DNA from: Agriotes lineatus | Lineage: Eukaryota > Arthropoda > Insecta > Coleoptera > Elateridae | Direction of reading: 5' to 3' | Assembly (NCBI GenBank): GCA_940337035.1 | Contig: OW679203.1 | Coordinates: 23,569,495 to 23,633,494 of the forward strand | DNA: 64,000 nt | Shown: positions 11,901-25,908 of the stretch, piece by piece | Layout: each line of letters opens with the position of its first letter | Position numbering within the stretch: position 1 is the stretch's first letter | The notes under the pieces: generated by a model | Told to the model about the DNA's origin: nothing | Seen by the model: the letters and a program-made list of their open reading frames with translations, nothing else | Database searches by the model: none | Position numbers and translations under genes: made by a program

Positions 11901-14900
11901 GTAAGGTACGCTAGCAAAGTTGCAAACTGAAGTTTGTTACTGACGTTTTTCTGTAAGAATGTACTCTGCAAAAGGTTTCGCCGTGAGACGTTGACTGGAA
12001 ACGGTACAACTGCAAATACCAGATTTACTTTTTTAGAGGACTTATTCATAATCAAAATAGTTTCTATTTGTTCCAGGCACTCCTGAATACTAAATTCATT
12101 TCTCAGGGTAAAAGGTGCCAACGTTAAGGATACACTCAAAAATTCTGTCAATAGAAAGTCATATGTTTTATATGTGTTGACAAACACTAAACTGCCTTAT
12201 GCACGCAGCTAAAGTGTCGTACAATTTCAATTGTCGAATTACCTCAGTTCCATAAGCGCTTTATTGTAGCCTGACTGCTGTCAACCTATCGTTGGTGCCT
12301 GCTTGCTCAGCGACCACTTCGTCGGCGTCTTTCCAGGGCTTCATCGAGAGCCGGGAATGATACGACATGATTGCGGTTCAAGACATCAAGTTTTAATCAT
12401 GTCGGACTGGAAGGTCAACATGAATTTTCCACGATAATTTGAGACAAAACGGTAACCTAAAATGCACAAAAGTAATATCACGCGCTCTGTGTAGTCAATT
12501 AGACCCGACTATTTGTTGTTCTTTGCCGGATTGGTGCGGCAATTCCAACACTACACGCAAACATTGCTTAATAGCCCTGGTCAACTTTAAAACTACCTAG
12601 CGCATTACACGCCTTTGGGCATGGGACGATCGTAAAAAGGCTCACTATAGGAGCAACACCATTGCTTGAAGACCGTTGTAAAGCTGGAAATCTGATCCCC
12701 TGCTCACTAAAATTAGTGCGACAGGCACAACGGCGCTAAGTAGATTAATATCGTTTTCCCATTCCCTAAGAAATGTCGTGTGTAAGTAGAAGCTACTGTG
12801 TTACAAGTGATGTCACTGCGACAAGGTATAAACTCTTTTTGGGAAAGTCAACTTGATGGTTGTAGCTCTTAATTGTAACTCTGTGTGCACTTAATTTAAA
12901 TATCATTTTTACGTTACTGATTATTGTTCATTTAAACAACAGTGCACATTCACGGACCCTTAAAATTGAAGCATCTCAAGCGTCTCAAATTACCAAAAGT
13001 AAGGAGATCTTGCTCCTAGCATAGCATCTACTTCCCATCAGCAACGAGTTTTTTGTGTGTGAGTACATCACTAACCTAACTAACAATTAACACCTATAGT
13101 ATGTTTACCAATTCGATTTTGATGAGCAAACACCTGCATTCCTAGCTTAAGGACTTGTCCATTTCCCACTGCAGCTATTCCTGTGTAATTTTATTATATA
13201 TTATTGGTAGTAATTACCTTTTCACCTGTAACAGCATTACACACATGTAACACCACAAGTAGCTTAGTACTTGGGGTAAGAAAAACTTCAATTCAGAAGA
13301 AATGGCAGTCGCTTTATCTAATCGTGAGAAATATCTACAACTATTGGACAACTAAAATGGTTTTTAATGGCGTGTAGAAGTTAAGCAAATCAAAAGTACG
13401 AGGCAGAGACTACATCCATAGATGCTACAGGTTAGTCCTTGTAAAAATTTACAAAAAACAGTAAGAATCTAAGCTAAAATTCGCCTTCCTGTTTTGGGGG
13501 AGCAACATTACATTTTTAAACAATTCTATCGTTAATGTGGATGAAACGCTAAAAAGTTACTGAAAATTGTCGATTAATCAGAAATAATAAAACTAACCGT
13601 TGCAGTATAACGGCAAAAAAATGTAAATCTTGGTTTTGGCAAATTTATACCATGCCCATTTGTGTTATATCTGACTTTATGGGTAAGATTATATCAGATG
13701 GGTCAGCGAACACACCTTTTAAAGTAATGAATTGGTTATTCCCAAAATCGACACCGTTATTGTAATTTTGTCTCTATATTTGATACTACTCACAACCTCG
13801 CAGTTAATTTCATTAGATCCAGACCATTGACATTACTTTAGTTCAGCTGTAATTAAATGGTATACGTATAATAAATTATTATTTCAGTTTATGTAAATGC
13901 AACCAAATTTACAGGTATCAACGCTTCTAAATTATTCCTGGTTGTTTTTTTTTATATGCTAAATAAACGTTTACCTAATGTTGATTAGATATGGTTGAAA
14001 TTAACCGCGCCACTGTCTTCCTGGACACGCAAAGAGAGATGACAACTTCTTTGGGAGGACTCACGGTATCAAGGACACAGGGTGCGTGTAGCGTCTGTTT
14101 GTTTTGTGCGAGGTTGCAGCCAATTAGTAGCAATGGTAGCAAATCGAGGCAATTTCAACATCATCGAATTTACTAGTTTCTAATGCTCAACCTATGAATC
14201 TAAAATTCCGTTTTCTGCATCGTTGTGATGCCGTAGAATTTCAGTCATCTCGCAAAAGATTTTGTATAGCGATACTTTTACCGACATAGGTATGACACTC
14301 CCCTTTCTCATCGACATCTGATATCGACCTCTCGAACTGAAGTTCCTTATTCGATAAGCCCCAGGACACCCGGAAAATTTTAGTTACTTGCTTTAGCATC
14401 AGCTGAGTGTGGCTTATGTGGCTACAGTGTCTACTGCCGCCAGTTAATTACTATGTTGAGCTAAGTTGAACCTGTTATATTAGTTAAGCAATTCATGTTG
14501 TAAGCTCCCGCCAATTATAAATTTGTTATATTAAGTTGAATCACAGATATCTTGGAATACTTAGTTAAAAGTCGCCACTAATGCGGACCTCACTAACTAT
14601 TTATTTTCCATTGGGAGTTCAATACGCCTTAACCGAACGGGTTATTACTATTGTTATATTTCTGTGAAACTGTACTACCGGCGGACACCTGATTTGGCTT
14701 TTTCTAATCGGTCGACGGAACATTATGACCTGGAAGGTTTTGAGGACTATTGTGGTTAGTATTATTCTGGTTTTGGTTTGGAGGCTGCTTAGTTACATAT
14801 TGTGCGGACATTTTCTGTTTTTCAACTTTAGTTCTAATTGGCACATTTGAACATGTACCCATTCACAAGCATTTCTCTGCGACAGTTTAGAGCACGTGTC

Positions 14901-16039
14901 TGTTTCGCGAGGTTTGAACAAGGTAACAAGTGGTGTTCGGGCTGTTTTCGCCTAGGCGCGAGACATTCAGGTTTTCGCTAGGAGTGGCAATTAATGTGTT
15001 GTAATTAATATTTTTCGCGTGGTGTCGCAATTAAACTATATGTGTAAGTCGTTTACCCACTACTGCGTTGTGCCTTTCCTCATGTTTCAAATCAGGCCGC
15101 GTTGTGGTCCCAAATAAATGAAGTGCATGTGAGTGTCGATGGTTGGACTTGAGGGTCGATAAGTGACGTTTGTTGTTGCCATTGTTAGGCAAGAAATTCC
15201 AGTACCCCGGAGTTGGTAGCTTCAATTAACTCTCCTGAGCGGATTATCTAATTCGGTGTCTGTTGGAGCTAATTTGGCACAATGAAGTTTCGTTTATCTT
15301 TTCGAATTCTTGCCTTGTTGTTACGGACTTTGTGCTACCTTCTTTGGGAATGTAACATCGTGCCGATCCCTTCTTCGACAATACTCATGCGCTGCTCAGC
15401 AGTTTCTTCAAACGCCTTTGGCGCAGTTTGCTTGGAAACAATCATCTACAGCTTCCTTGAGCATCGAGTTGCAACAGCAGGGACTCTTTAAGGTACCCTA
15501 TCTTTGTATTATTTTTAGACTGCATAGATTACAGTGAAATAAATTAATTGAAATGTCGGCATTTTGCGTAACGTTGCTGTCAATTTAGAAATGACCGGTT
15601 AAACTGTTGCAGGCATCAGTACGCTCAAGTAAACATTTACATGTTTATACTTAGCCTAACCAAGTTGCGATTAAAGTAATTGCCGCCTTTAAGCCACATT
15701 TGATTGTTTATCGTCAACTTTTATTGTTTTTGAGTCAAGTTTATCTAGTTTAAACGCATGCAGCTCAACCCCTTACTAACCGGTTTCGTTACATTTAAGT
15801 ACTAAGCAAATGTGTACTTACATATTTTTTTATATGGTTCATTTTTAAATAGCTGTGTTTTTCTCTTTGAAGTCTATGCCATTTGCATGCGAACTTGTGT
15901 TTTCTTTTGTAAAAAGGGGTTTAGAAAGCTACAAAGGAGTTTTCCCGCAAGGTAATTTCAACGTTGTTGTTCGTGGTTTTGTCGACCAAGTACTGCCAAG
16001 GTTAGAATTAGAAGGTGTACCCATTTGCTTCCACTTTTT
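8981..16039. other. No gene recognised; one RT relic
   Basis: Only the YKQAFDAIET relic near 9592 stands out. Frames up to 113 codons (for example 10852-11193 and 11885-12187) lack recognisable motifs or a consistent exon structure. Confidence 0.5.
9592..9621 (+). pseudogene. LINE reverse-transcriptase relic (motif only)
   Basis: A ten-codon stretch reads YKQAFDAIET, close to the DYKQAFDSI box (RT palm, first catalytic Asp) of insect LINEs. The flanking frame (9540-9800) has stops within short distance and only weak further resemblance. It could be chance, but the box is distinctive. Confidence 0.35.
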
Positions 16040-16250
16040 GCAGTGGGCTCACCTGTGTATTTCCCCTATTAGGAAAGTGGTGGCGCCCTAGTATTCAATA
16101 TCTGCTTTTCTGTTAATAGACCGTGGCCCTGATTAGTCTCGTAATAGACCCTTCCATCTCCTTGAGTAAAGCCGGCAAACCTTTTTGTTACGGGTTGAAG
16201 TCTACCGGTGTAATTCTTGTTCGATTTGAGTCATTTTACGCGCTAGCCTA
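16040..16250 (+). repeat. Short dispersed repeat, copy A
   Basis: Collinear with the 45380-45560 block, starting at ggaaagtggtggcgccctag (16071-16090) and continuing through gaccgtggccctgattag and caaacctttttgttacggg. The element class is unknown. Confidence 0.6.
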
Positions 16251-19200
16251 TTAGCTAGCTAATGAAGTGTCGTGACGATGCGTTTACATCGTAACAATAT
16301 TTTACAGATTGTATTAATATAAATCTCAAGTTCTTACTTAATAATGAAGCAAAATTCTTAAAGTTAATTAAATATATCAGAATTCCCAGTAATATATTTT
16401 ATTAATTAGAGGTCATTTATACCAACTTTCCGTTTCATCATGAAGTTATTATAGTGGGTAACGAAACGTTTACTGATAACATGGTCTAAGCCTAAATTTT
16501 ATATAATGAAATATTTTATTGTATCTACGCCAAAAACATTTAGACTTCCATTATTAGCTTGCATTGCAGAGTTGAGTCCTCATATGGGACTTTTAATCGA
16601 TCTAAGAAGTATGTTTTACGTTCATCTAGTGCAAAGCGTTGTCAGGTGTGTTCAAAGCGGTTACAGGTCATTTTTCGTGATTTGTCGCTTTAGTAAATTT
16701 GTGCAGTGCTTTATATTAGAAATCACGACAGAATTAGCACAGTCCTTTGTAAATCTCATATCTACTTCAGCGTAACTTATAACATGTAACCTTAACTATA
16801 AGCAAAAATGTCGTGACCTTTTTAAGAACCGAAGCGCGTAAATATCTGACGTTTTGGTTCGTTTGGGGTAAAATGGCGTGAAAAGATTTTTTCAGGCGCG
16901 GTGCTCAAAGTTTCCAGTCGAATTTTACTTGCAAAGTAAAGTAGTTTAAAAGCAAAGGAGACGCTTTGTGTTTTGATAATATTGCTCAATTTCGCAGTCG
17001 TAAAGACGAGGGGTTAGGCAATAAGGTAATATTATTTTTTTAGAGTTGCGACTAATCTACTCACCGTCACGTAATTGACAACACAATCTCCATACCTTTA
17101 TTTCTTTAAAATTTTCATTGTTTATTTGAAAGCAGTTGTTAGTTACTTTAGTGTTTTATACGTATTGTGACTGTGAAAACTGCTTTACTACAAAATGAAT
17201 CTAAAAATACCCAATGCAGATCTACCTTCATTCTTCATTCATTTTTCAGTATTTAAAACGGGAAATTTAGAAACTTGTTGCTGTACAGCCTACTGAAATT
17301 TTCCGGAGAGCTGTTAACTGCAGGAAATAATTTGTTAAAGTTTTGTAGCTGTGGGCATCCAATATCCACTTTAATTGTTCGTTGGTATCGACTTCAGGCA
17401 GGTTGTCACTTTGACGCAAAATTTTAATTGCGTTAGACGGGAACGAACAAAATTAGACATTAATTCGTTTAAACTGTAACGTAATAAGGCAATCTGACGT
17501 TGAGCGTTGTTTTCAGGCAACAAATTGTCAATGTTCAAGAGAACAGCTTCTATTTTGGCTAAGCATCGAATTGCTACAGGGTTTCTACGCGCAATTATAC
17601 TTTCGCAGAAGTCGGAAAAGGTATCGAAAACTTAGCAATCAGGAAGTTGTTAAGTCTGCAGGGGAGATTATCATGCTTTCAACACCTCCGCCGAAGATTA
17701 ACACTTGTTTATCACCGGCATGCGGATTTTTGAGAACTTTGCTTTTGTACCTGTAATCTGTCCTGAGCACTTGCACTCAATATCGATATTGAATGCCACT
17801 TGTTTAGACAACCCTTGCCAAGCGTACAGACTGGAACAGTTTCCTGAAAGTTGCCTCACTTTAAGATGTCAGGAGCAGCAGGAATTTTTTGGATTAAGCT
17901 CCGCGGGGAAAATTGCTTCCGAACTCAGCCTCGCGGAAGGTTGGGAGCTCAAAGGATAAAGAATTTTTTAAGCCAAAGCAAAACAAACCCGCATTGTTTA
18001 CCAATTTCCAGAAATAGTCTCTCATAATGGGTTTCGTTGCGAGCAACGTCAGGATATCAGATATGAAACCACAGCATCTGCACGTGTCGTGAACACATTT
18101 TTATGGAAAGAAAATTCTTCTCAGAATGTTGCAGGTAACTGTGTATGAGTAGTCTCTAATTGTTCAAAATAATTTAGCCAGATCAATTAAAAAATTGACT
18201 CTAGTGTATATCGCAACTGCAAATTATATGTATACAGTCAGACTAACTCAAAGTAACTTTCAGGCGTTCCGTTTTATACACGGAACTTGAATCGCAATCA
18301 CTGCTTACTGCCGAATTAAGTTTCAGGTTTTATGAGCTGTGGTGATAGCGGCGCCATTGCGTTAACTCTGATGAAATTACGCCAAAAACTGAAAACGAAC
18401 CTGTGGTTTCTCGGTGTTTTAAATAGTCTCCCAGAATAAAAAGAGGGACTGCAGTTCGTGATATATAAACATCCAATTCATATATACACCAGAAGTAGCA
18501 GTTCTCGTATTAGTAGATTACATGGTTGAAAACCACGTAGTATATAGTACTACCTGATAAATAACGCTGATTGATCATACAGAACACTCGATAATCGACG
18601 ATCAATGCTGCATGACGGAACTTCGCAAGATCTTCTTCAATTTCATACTTATCTTCTACTCCTCTGCCTTGAAAATGTCTGTTATTATCCTTTAGTGTTC
18701 TTACGATGTTTAAAGCCTATAGCAAATATACAGTCGCTTTTGGATCATATATCCTATATAATTTTGATATCCATTTTTCCTTTCTACAGAAATAAAAAAC
18801 ATACTTCAGATAAAGTGTTAGGCGAAGAAAATTCGTCAATATCACTATCATATCATGAGTTGGACCATTAGTAATTTGTTAACATCCCATACTGCTATTC
18901 GTTTTTCCATTTCCTTCTTACCTGAAAACAATAAAAGCATTATTTTATTGTCAGCTCCTCCGTTGAAATAAAAGGGTCGCGCCCCAACTGGGTTCAGCCC
19001 ATCACAGAAGGATAATTTTGCGTTGAACGCCGAGACACGCCAGTACACTCTACGAATCTTGTTTGAGAGAGCAGAGTTCGAGCCAGCAGTTAAGTTGCGC
19101 CAAATTGCTTTAATTTGAAGTATTTTATATAAAGTTCCAACCACGTGCCGTATAGAGTATTGAAAAATGTTACTGTGGAACCATTTCGAAATCAGAAGCG

Positions 19201-22200
19201 CTCAACAGTAGCCCGATACTGTTTTCGTTTTCGTTTTTGCTATTTACATTTGTGCATGGTCGTAACCGTCTAGTTTTTATACAATAACTACACGCTTTGT
19301 CCACATACCGCACCCAAATTCTGAGCACCTCCCCACCTGGGAGTGCTAATCGCCATTTGTAACTACCTGCTTTGCTGCTGTTGCACTAAGGCGTATTTCT
19401 TTTAGTGCGTAATTTATCCTGACGTCAAGTTTTAAGGACCCGTACTTGTAACCTATTAAATGCCAGCCTCCAGCTGACATCTGAGAATTTCAGGTAACTT
19501 ATGTGTTAAATAAGAATCCAAGCTTACGTTCACTTCGTGTGCCAAACATGTCAATATTCCCGAAATCATTTTCGGTGATATTTTTTGACCACCACTTATT
19601 CATATGAGTTCACTCATTTCGATAGGTCTGTTTTCCTTTGTTTCGTCTTTTTATAGTATTATGAAGCTTGAAATAAGTTTCTAATGTTTCAAACAGACAA
19701 CTTGGGGTTCATTCTACAGCCACTGTGGCGACTTATAACGTCAAGCACCATATCCCCGACTGAGTATCGGATTACCTTTTGCAACTACGGAATGCCGTGT
19801 ACAAAACCGGACCTACCAGCAGTTGAATGTTCGAATATAAGGTAGTATGTGTCTTTTACAGGGTTTAATTATAAATATATGTCTATAATACATAGTTGTT
19901 TGACTGGCAAAAGAGTATATGATTTAACCAATCGCGCGTAACTTACATGATTAATTAACACCATTAATTTTGAATGTAATCCTATTTGCTTTCTTGTTTT
20001 ATTTATGTTTATTTAAAGCCAATATATGTTTTGATACACTGAATGTGAACAGATTCGTTTTTATTTAAGATTAGGCGCGGAGCATTTCATTTCAGTGTTT
20101 TAAGCTATATTAGGTTAATTTTTGAAACTTTATTGCATTGAATATTAAGTAACTTCGACTGAGATAAAAGGTAACAATTCTCTTGCTGTAAACTGAGTTA
20201 GCTGACATCAAACGGTCAAAAATATATATACAAATTAATCACACATTCTTATACCTTTTTTCGCAGAATATGTAAGCTTCTCAGGAATAACATCATTTTG
20301 AAGTTGAAGTGCTTCGGAAACGATATTTTCAATATAGTATTGTACAACGCAAACAACACACTAGCTTCCACCCGCCATTGCATCATATTGAGTCCATCGC
20401 TGCGGGCTAGAACTAACTTTTCGTTTCATCAAGTCTGCAAGCCCAAATCCGAAATCCATCTGGGCTAGGGCCTGCCCTAGCTTTTATCACGACGTGACGT
20501 CATACAATAGGTAAGCAGGTGTTTCCGAGTGGATTTTTATTTACCTTCGTGTGTTTGTAATGTGGTCTATACCGTGGCCTATACTATACTTTACTGTGAA
20601 TTTATATTACCCTTTGTTTGTTAGTTAACTCAGTTGTAGAAGCACAAGACACGCTTTTACCTCAGCGCAGCTAAGAGAATTTTCAATATTGCTCTTGCCG
20701 GTCTGCTTGTGATTACATATAATGCTGTAATTATACATGAAACCCTGCCAGAAATGGAAAACAAATAGTTTACACGAAAATATATATACTCTGTAAAAGA
20801 AACATACGTGCATGGAAATACATAAAAAGAATGCACAATGGTAGTAAATAACTGTGATATGCGCTATTACTAATAGCAAGAAAGAGGATACAAACTTAAT
20901 GCTGAATCTACGTACAATATTTAAATTCCGCACTCGAATTCACTGAATATAGCTCTAACTCCAGTAACTTAATATCAGCTTAGGCGATGTGTCAACAAGA
21001 TAATGCCAGGGCTTTGTTGAGATAGAACAGAATCAGCAGCGCTCTCGTTGAGGCTATTGCGTAATTTGCTGCAATTCCTTCGTCAATCGCTATTATGGTT
21101 CGGCTCCCAGTTTCATGTTCCGGGTATTCGAGCGTGCATTTTATTTATGATAATTAGACTTGCCTGTACCTTGTAGCAGGATAACGAAAAGTTCAGCTCC
21201 GAGCCTTTGGTAGTTGCTCCCACAAGCTTCTGGCGTTAGCAAAATCGGCTGGCTTCCTTGAAGCTCAAATGGCAGCTGGAATAGCAGCTTCTGGATATGA
21301 GCTGCTGTATCTCGGAGAAGCTTCAACAAGCTGGCACTTACAATAATTCGCCTGGCTTCTCTTTTTCCTCAGGCAACACGTATACCTCGCTTATTGGCAA
21401 ACGACTACCCCCCGCTGCCTCCAACCCACCAAGTTAAACCGAACCGTTATGTCGCTCCGACGCCTGCAGTTCTAATAATAGCACCTGGCTTGCACTTCAC
21501 TATTCGAGCGCGCGGAATATTCGATGTAAGTTTTAACTACACACTACATTTTCATCTAATTACAACAATGTTAGAAATACAGTTTAGTTTTATTCCTAGC
21601 GGAATCATGGTTAAATACCAAAGTGATTATTAAATGCCGAGGTGACACAAACTCGGCCGTTACATGTGCAATATCACAGTTTTATATCATTTCTATGTCG
21701 TTATATATGTTTCCACTAAACATTGAGACCATCAAAGCAGTAATGGTGGCAATAAAAAAAGTTATTCAAATATGTGTTAGGAAAAGGCGATCCAAATTAC
21801 AACTTCTAAGTAAAAGTACCGAAAAGTACACTATAATCGTCACCACACTCAACGAAACCTGAGATAGAGGGAGAAAGAGGGAGGCAACACTATCCATATA
21901 AGTACCACTTCAGGTGTCTACTTAGGACATTACAAACGCTGGTAAATGCTGTTCTGCTGAATTCTCACCTAACTTTTCAAGAATTTAACTTAGAATTTCA
22001 ACTATTCTTGCGTATTACACGATTTTTAGCTACTGCTACAGTGAAATAAAACAAAATACTTTAGTATCTGTTCCTAGGAGTCACTCCATTAGTTTCTTTT
22101 ATTTTCCGTACTTTAGCGCTCCTGTTGATATATGGCGGCCGCCTCAGGTGCGTGTTACGACACTGAGCCGGGGGCGGCGGACCCTTTCGGACCTTATGTA

Positions 22201-23814
22201 AATTTAGCACTGCGTATATGCTATTCTCCCGGGTGTAGTGACTCTGCTTTTTTATCGTTTATTAGATTTACGGATCTAGGATGTGAGAATATTAAGTTGA
22301 ATAAAGTAAGTCGAGCTTGAAGAGTGAAATCTACTAGAGTATATTTTTAGAGCAGTTTCGGATGATGTTTAGGTTATGGGAATGTGAAAGTATTTATTGG
22401 AATTCTTTACAAAGCTTTTTTGCCTCCAAATGGGGGGGGGGGGCTTAAATGGAACTCCGATATGATAATTTATGGTTAAGGCAGAAAAACAAATAAACCT
22501 TGTAGAAGTGGTTTAAAATAGGGAAACAATAATATCAATGTATATGGATCGAAGCACTCTCCCTCCATAGACTGCAAAATCAATGTACTCATAAAGATGG
22601 TAAAGAAATTTTTCTACACCGTACTATTGCACTATAAATATATGATGATAAAGGACCGTTACTACAAATCAATTTAGAGTTATTTCTGGGTTATGGAATA
22701 TGATGCAGAATATATTTTGCCCTATAATTGATGTGCCAAGCTACATATAATAAACATGTCTCTATATATTTTCACACTTTTGCTGACGGTCATTATTCTG
22801 AAGGAGTTTCTGCAGTGCCGACTTTTATTAGTTTTAGAATTATAAATTATTGCAACAAAAACGGGCGGCGACGTGGCGAGAAAGCAAGCGGCGTTCCTTC
22901 CCTGTTACATCGCTTGTGAAACAAACCCATATTTTTAGGTGTGAGTTAACCAACAAAAACACGAAACAATTTTGCGAACACCGACATTTCTCTAAAGTTC
23001 GTGTCTCTCCGGAGATAATAAACTGCAGCAATTTATATCTTGGGTGCTCCTTCATGCACGCACACGCCGCTATCTGTATAGCTGCACCGCTGCAGCCCTG
23101 AAGGGGCTCAGATAGGTTGAGAACGAGCTGTATTATGAGATTCAGATTTCGGCAGGTCCATAGCAAGAATATTTATGTAGAAGACACACGATCACATATC
23201 ATATTTTATACTAATATTATTTACTACAAGTTTAGTATTTCCACCGGAGCTTGAATTATTGAAGAATTACGAACAGTTAAACCACATGGTTTGTTTTCGT
23301 TACTTTAGGAATGCCTACAAATCTGTAACTAACCTGACATAACCTTCAATAATGACAAACCGCTTCTTTGTATTACATGGCCCGCTACGATTTTCCGCTT
23401 GCTTATTTGGTATGTTCGGAAATTTGTTATTTCTACAGTTTTAAGCTGTTTCCTAATCATTTGGTAATTCAGGTCGAGTATAAACTTACAGTGGCTCTAC
23501 AAGAACAGTGCGGCGACAATGTTTCTACCAAACTTTTCAGTAGGCTTGTGTAAAGAAACATGGTGAAATATGCAACAATTGTTTAAAAAATTAACGATTT
23601 TCTTTGTTAATTAACTAAAAATCGTAGAAAAATAACGTCTAGCCATGATAATACTAATTTCATAAGTGCCAACCATAAAATTACCAACATCTGTAGAAAA
23701 ATCCAAACGAACTACATAAGTAGGTAACACCTATGATACCTATGCGATGAAAATATTAATGGCTACACAAAAACTATACGAGCAGGTCCAATTTACCTTA
23801 GTTTTCTACATCCA
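16251..23814. other. No gene recognised
   Basis: AT-rich, with scattered stops. Small items are a gctagggcctgccctagc palindrome (20463-20480), the G12 run and a CpG-rich ATG context at 22132. No TE or domain signature is supportable. Confidence 0.5.
22432..22443 (+). repeat. Homopolymer run of 12 G
   Basis: Twelve consecutive G in an otherwise AT-rich stretch; liable to length errors and to quadruplex formation. Confidence 0.95.
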
Positions 23815-24506
23815 AATACAACACTGATACAAAAATGATCACAGATATTTTGAAAGCTTGGAAAAAGCATTGCGCTACCCTCTTTGGTTGCTCCTCATAA
23901 ATTTCAAACAAAGAGCAGAAAACCCAATATAATTAAAGAGCAATGTAAAAAACGATACAAACACTGACAACTGGAAGGGCAACTCAAGCAGACAAGATCA
24001 TAACGGAAATCATAAAAATCGTTTTATCTATATACTCCACTACAGCCAAAATAGAATACTCATCCCAGGTATTATAGAAATTGTGGAAGTTTGGTTACGA
24101 TATTGCGACAACTTCTTTAATTATTCCTCAAGTGAATGATGTTTTAAGCGGAGAAAAGAGAATGTGAAAGTAAATATAAAGAGCGGCATATCAAGAAGCG
24201 AAAAAAAACTAAGAAAAATAAGAAATTTCTGGATCAGACAAGATCGCCGCGGAAATCGGCTAAGTAATAAAAGGTGGATGTACGGATATTTTATTTTTCA
24301 TCTCTGTAACCAAATGTAACAAATATATAGAGATGATGGCATATATTTAAGAAACTGCGGAAGTTAGAAAAAGATATTGCTGTACACTTTTCAGGATTCT
24401 ACAAAAATAAAGCAGCTGAAGTTTCAAACAGTACAAGGAAACCTGAGATGTTGAAAGAAGTATTTGAAGAGGCGATAAAAATCATGAACAAGAAAAATGC
24501 ATAGAG

Positions 24507-25455
24507 TATAGCTGGGCAGTAATTAATTACTTTATAATTACATTTCTTTTTGTTAATTTGCCTTGGAATTGAATTACTTTTCAGAATACGGCAATTGCAA
24601 TTGGTAATTGCCATTCTTGTTATAAAGTACTTGACAATTACTTTTTGAAAGTGGTTAATTACTACATTCAATTACTCAATTACTTTTGAGTAATTAATAT
24701 GCTCTAAAGTATTTAACTTGTTTTACAAGTATTTCAATTACCAGTGGTAATTGAAGCTAAACGCGCTAACTGAATTACTTGCTGGTAATTCAATTCCCAA
24801 GTTACTGACCTCGACGCAAACAATAAGATAAGGCCTTATTAAATTACATGTTAAGTAAATGACAATAGAGCAATCCTGGAGCAATATAAGTCTAATCTAT
24901 GATTTTCTGACTACTCGGATATATGTTAGTTTTGTGACTGAACAAAGAAATATTTGGTGAACGCGCATATGCTTCTAAATCGGTTCTGCATGTGTTGTGC
25001 CCTGTGTAGTGTATGCTTTGCAGAATATAGCATTGTAGATTGCTAATAATTATTGTGAAAGAAGCGAAAAATGTGTCTGCGGTAAGTACAGATTACAGAG
25101 CAGGTACGGTAAAAATTTAATTGATTTTTTTCCACAGTAATCGACAACAAATAATTTTGCTATACAATATTGGTTGATAATAATGATTTATCGATTTCAA
25201 TTTGTTTGTTTAATACGATGTATTAGCACATGGCTAAATAAATACTACTAATATAAATATACGACAATTCATAGTGAAAGTAATTAAAAAAGTAATTTGT
25301 GTCGCGCAATTAGAATTATATGTAATTGACAATTGAATTACTATTTAATTTGAGTAACTGGAAACGTGGTAATTCAATTACTTCATTGAGCGGTAGTTGG
25401 CAATTGATGATTAATTACTATTAATTACTATTTCACAGTAATTTTTCCAGCTCTG
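24507..25455. mobile_element. ~950-bp nonautonomous hAT-like element rich in aattac subterminal repeats
   Basis: The left end tatagctgggcagtaatt and the right end (reverse complement cagagctggaaaaattac) are inverted relatives. Both ends are packed with ggtaatt/aattac words on both strands (24520-24810 and 25270-25440), a pattern known from hAT subterminal binding sites. The insertion interrupts a unit of the RT-derived array. Flanking 8-mers gcatagag and agctggag are alike only in their last bases, so the target duplication is eroded. The interior (24820-25270) has no transposase. Confidence 0.7.
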
Positions 25456-25854
25456 AGCTGGAGCAAACAAGAACTCAAGCGAGAAGATCAAACCAATGGA
25501 ATAAAACATATTCTTCATATATTCGTAACTTCTACGGCTTTTGAAACGGCTCTCTTTTACTGTTGAAATATTTGATCTGATTTGCCGTGCTCTGTGTATG
25601 TACTACCGAGTACGCTTTGCTGCTATAATTATACTCACGTTATCTATGCTTGTGAATTTTATTTGCACCCTTGGCGCTCTCTCTTTTTCAGGGATTTTCT
25701 AGTAGCGCCTTTCTATGTGTACCTTTTATTTGGTTAACAAAGTGCTTGGGTTTAGTTGGTACTTGGCGCCCATATTTTTTCCTACAGTTTCGAGATTAGA
25801 GTCTCTCGTCTAACCCACGACCAGCTTCAGCTGAGAAGTCTACCTTTGCTATTC

Positions 25855-25908
25855 TTCTGGTTATCTGCCAGAGTGGCTTAACAAAGGTTTCAAAATGTGG
25901 CAGATAAC
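25855..25908. other. 12-bp inverted repeat (hairpin)
   Basis: ggttatctgcca near 25858 pairs exactly with tggcagataacc near 25897, with a loop of about 27 nt. It sits where the RT-derived array resumes after an unrecognised spacer (25500-25850). It may be a remnant terminus. Confidence 0.6.
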
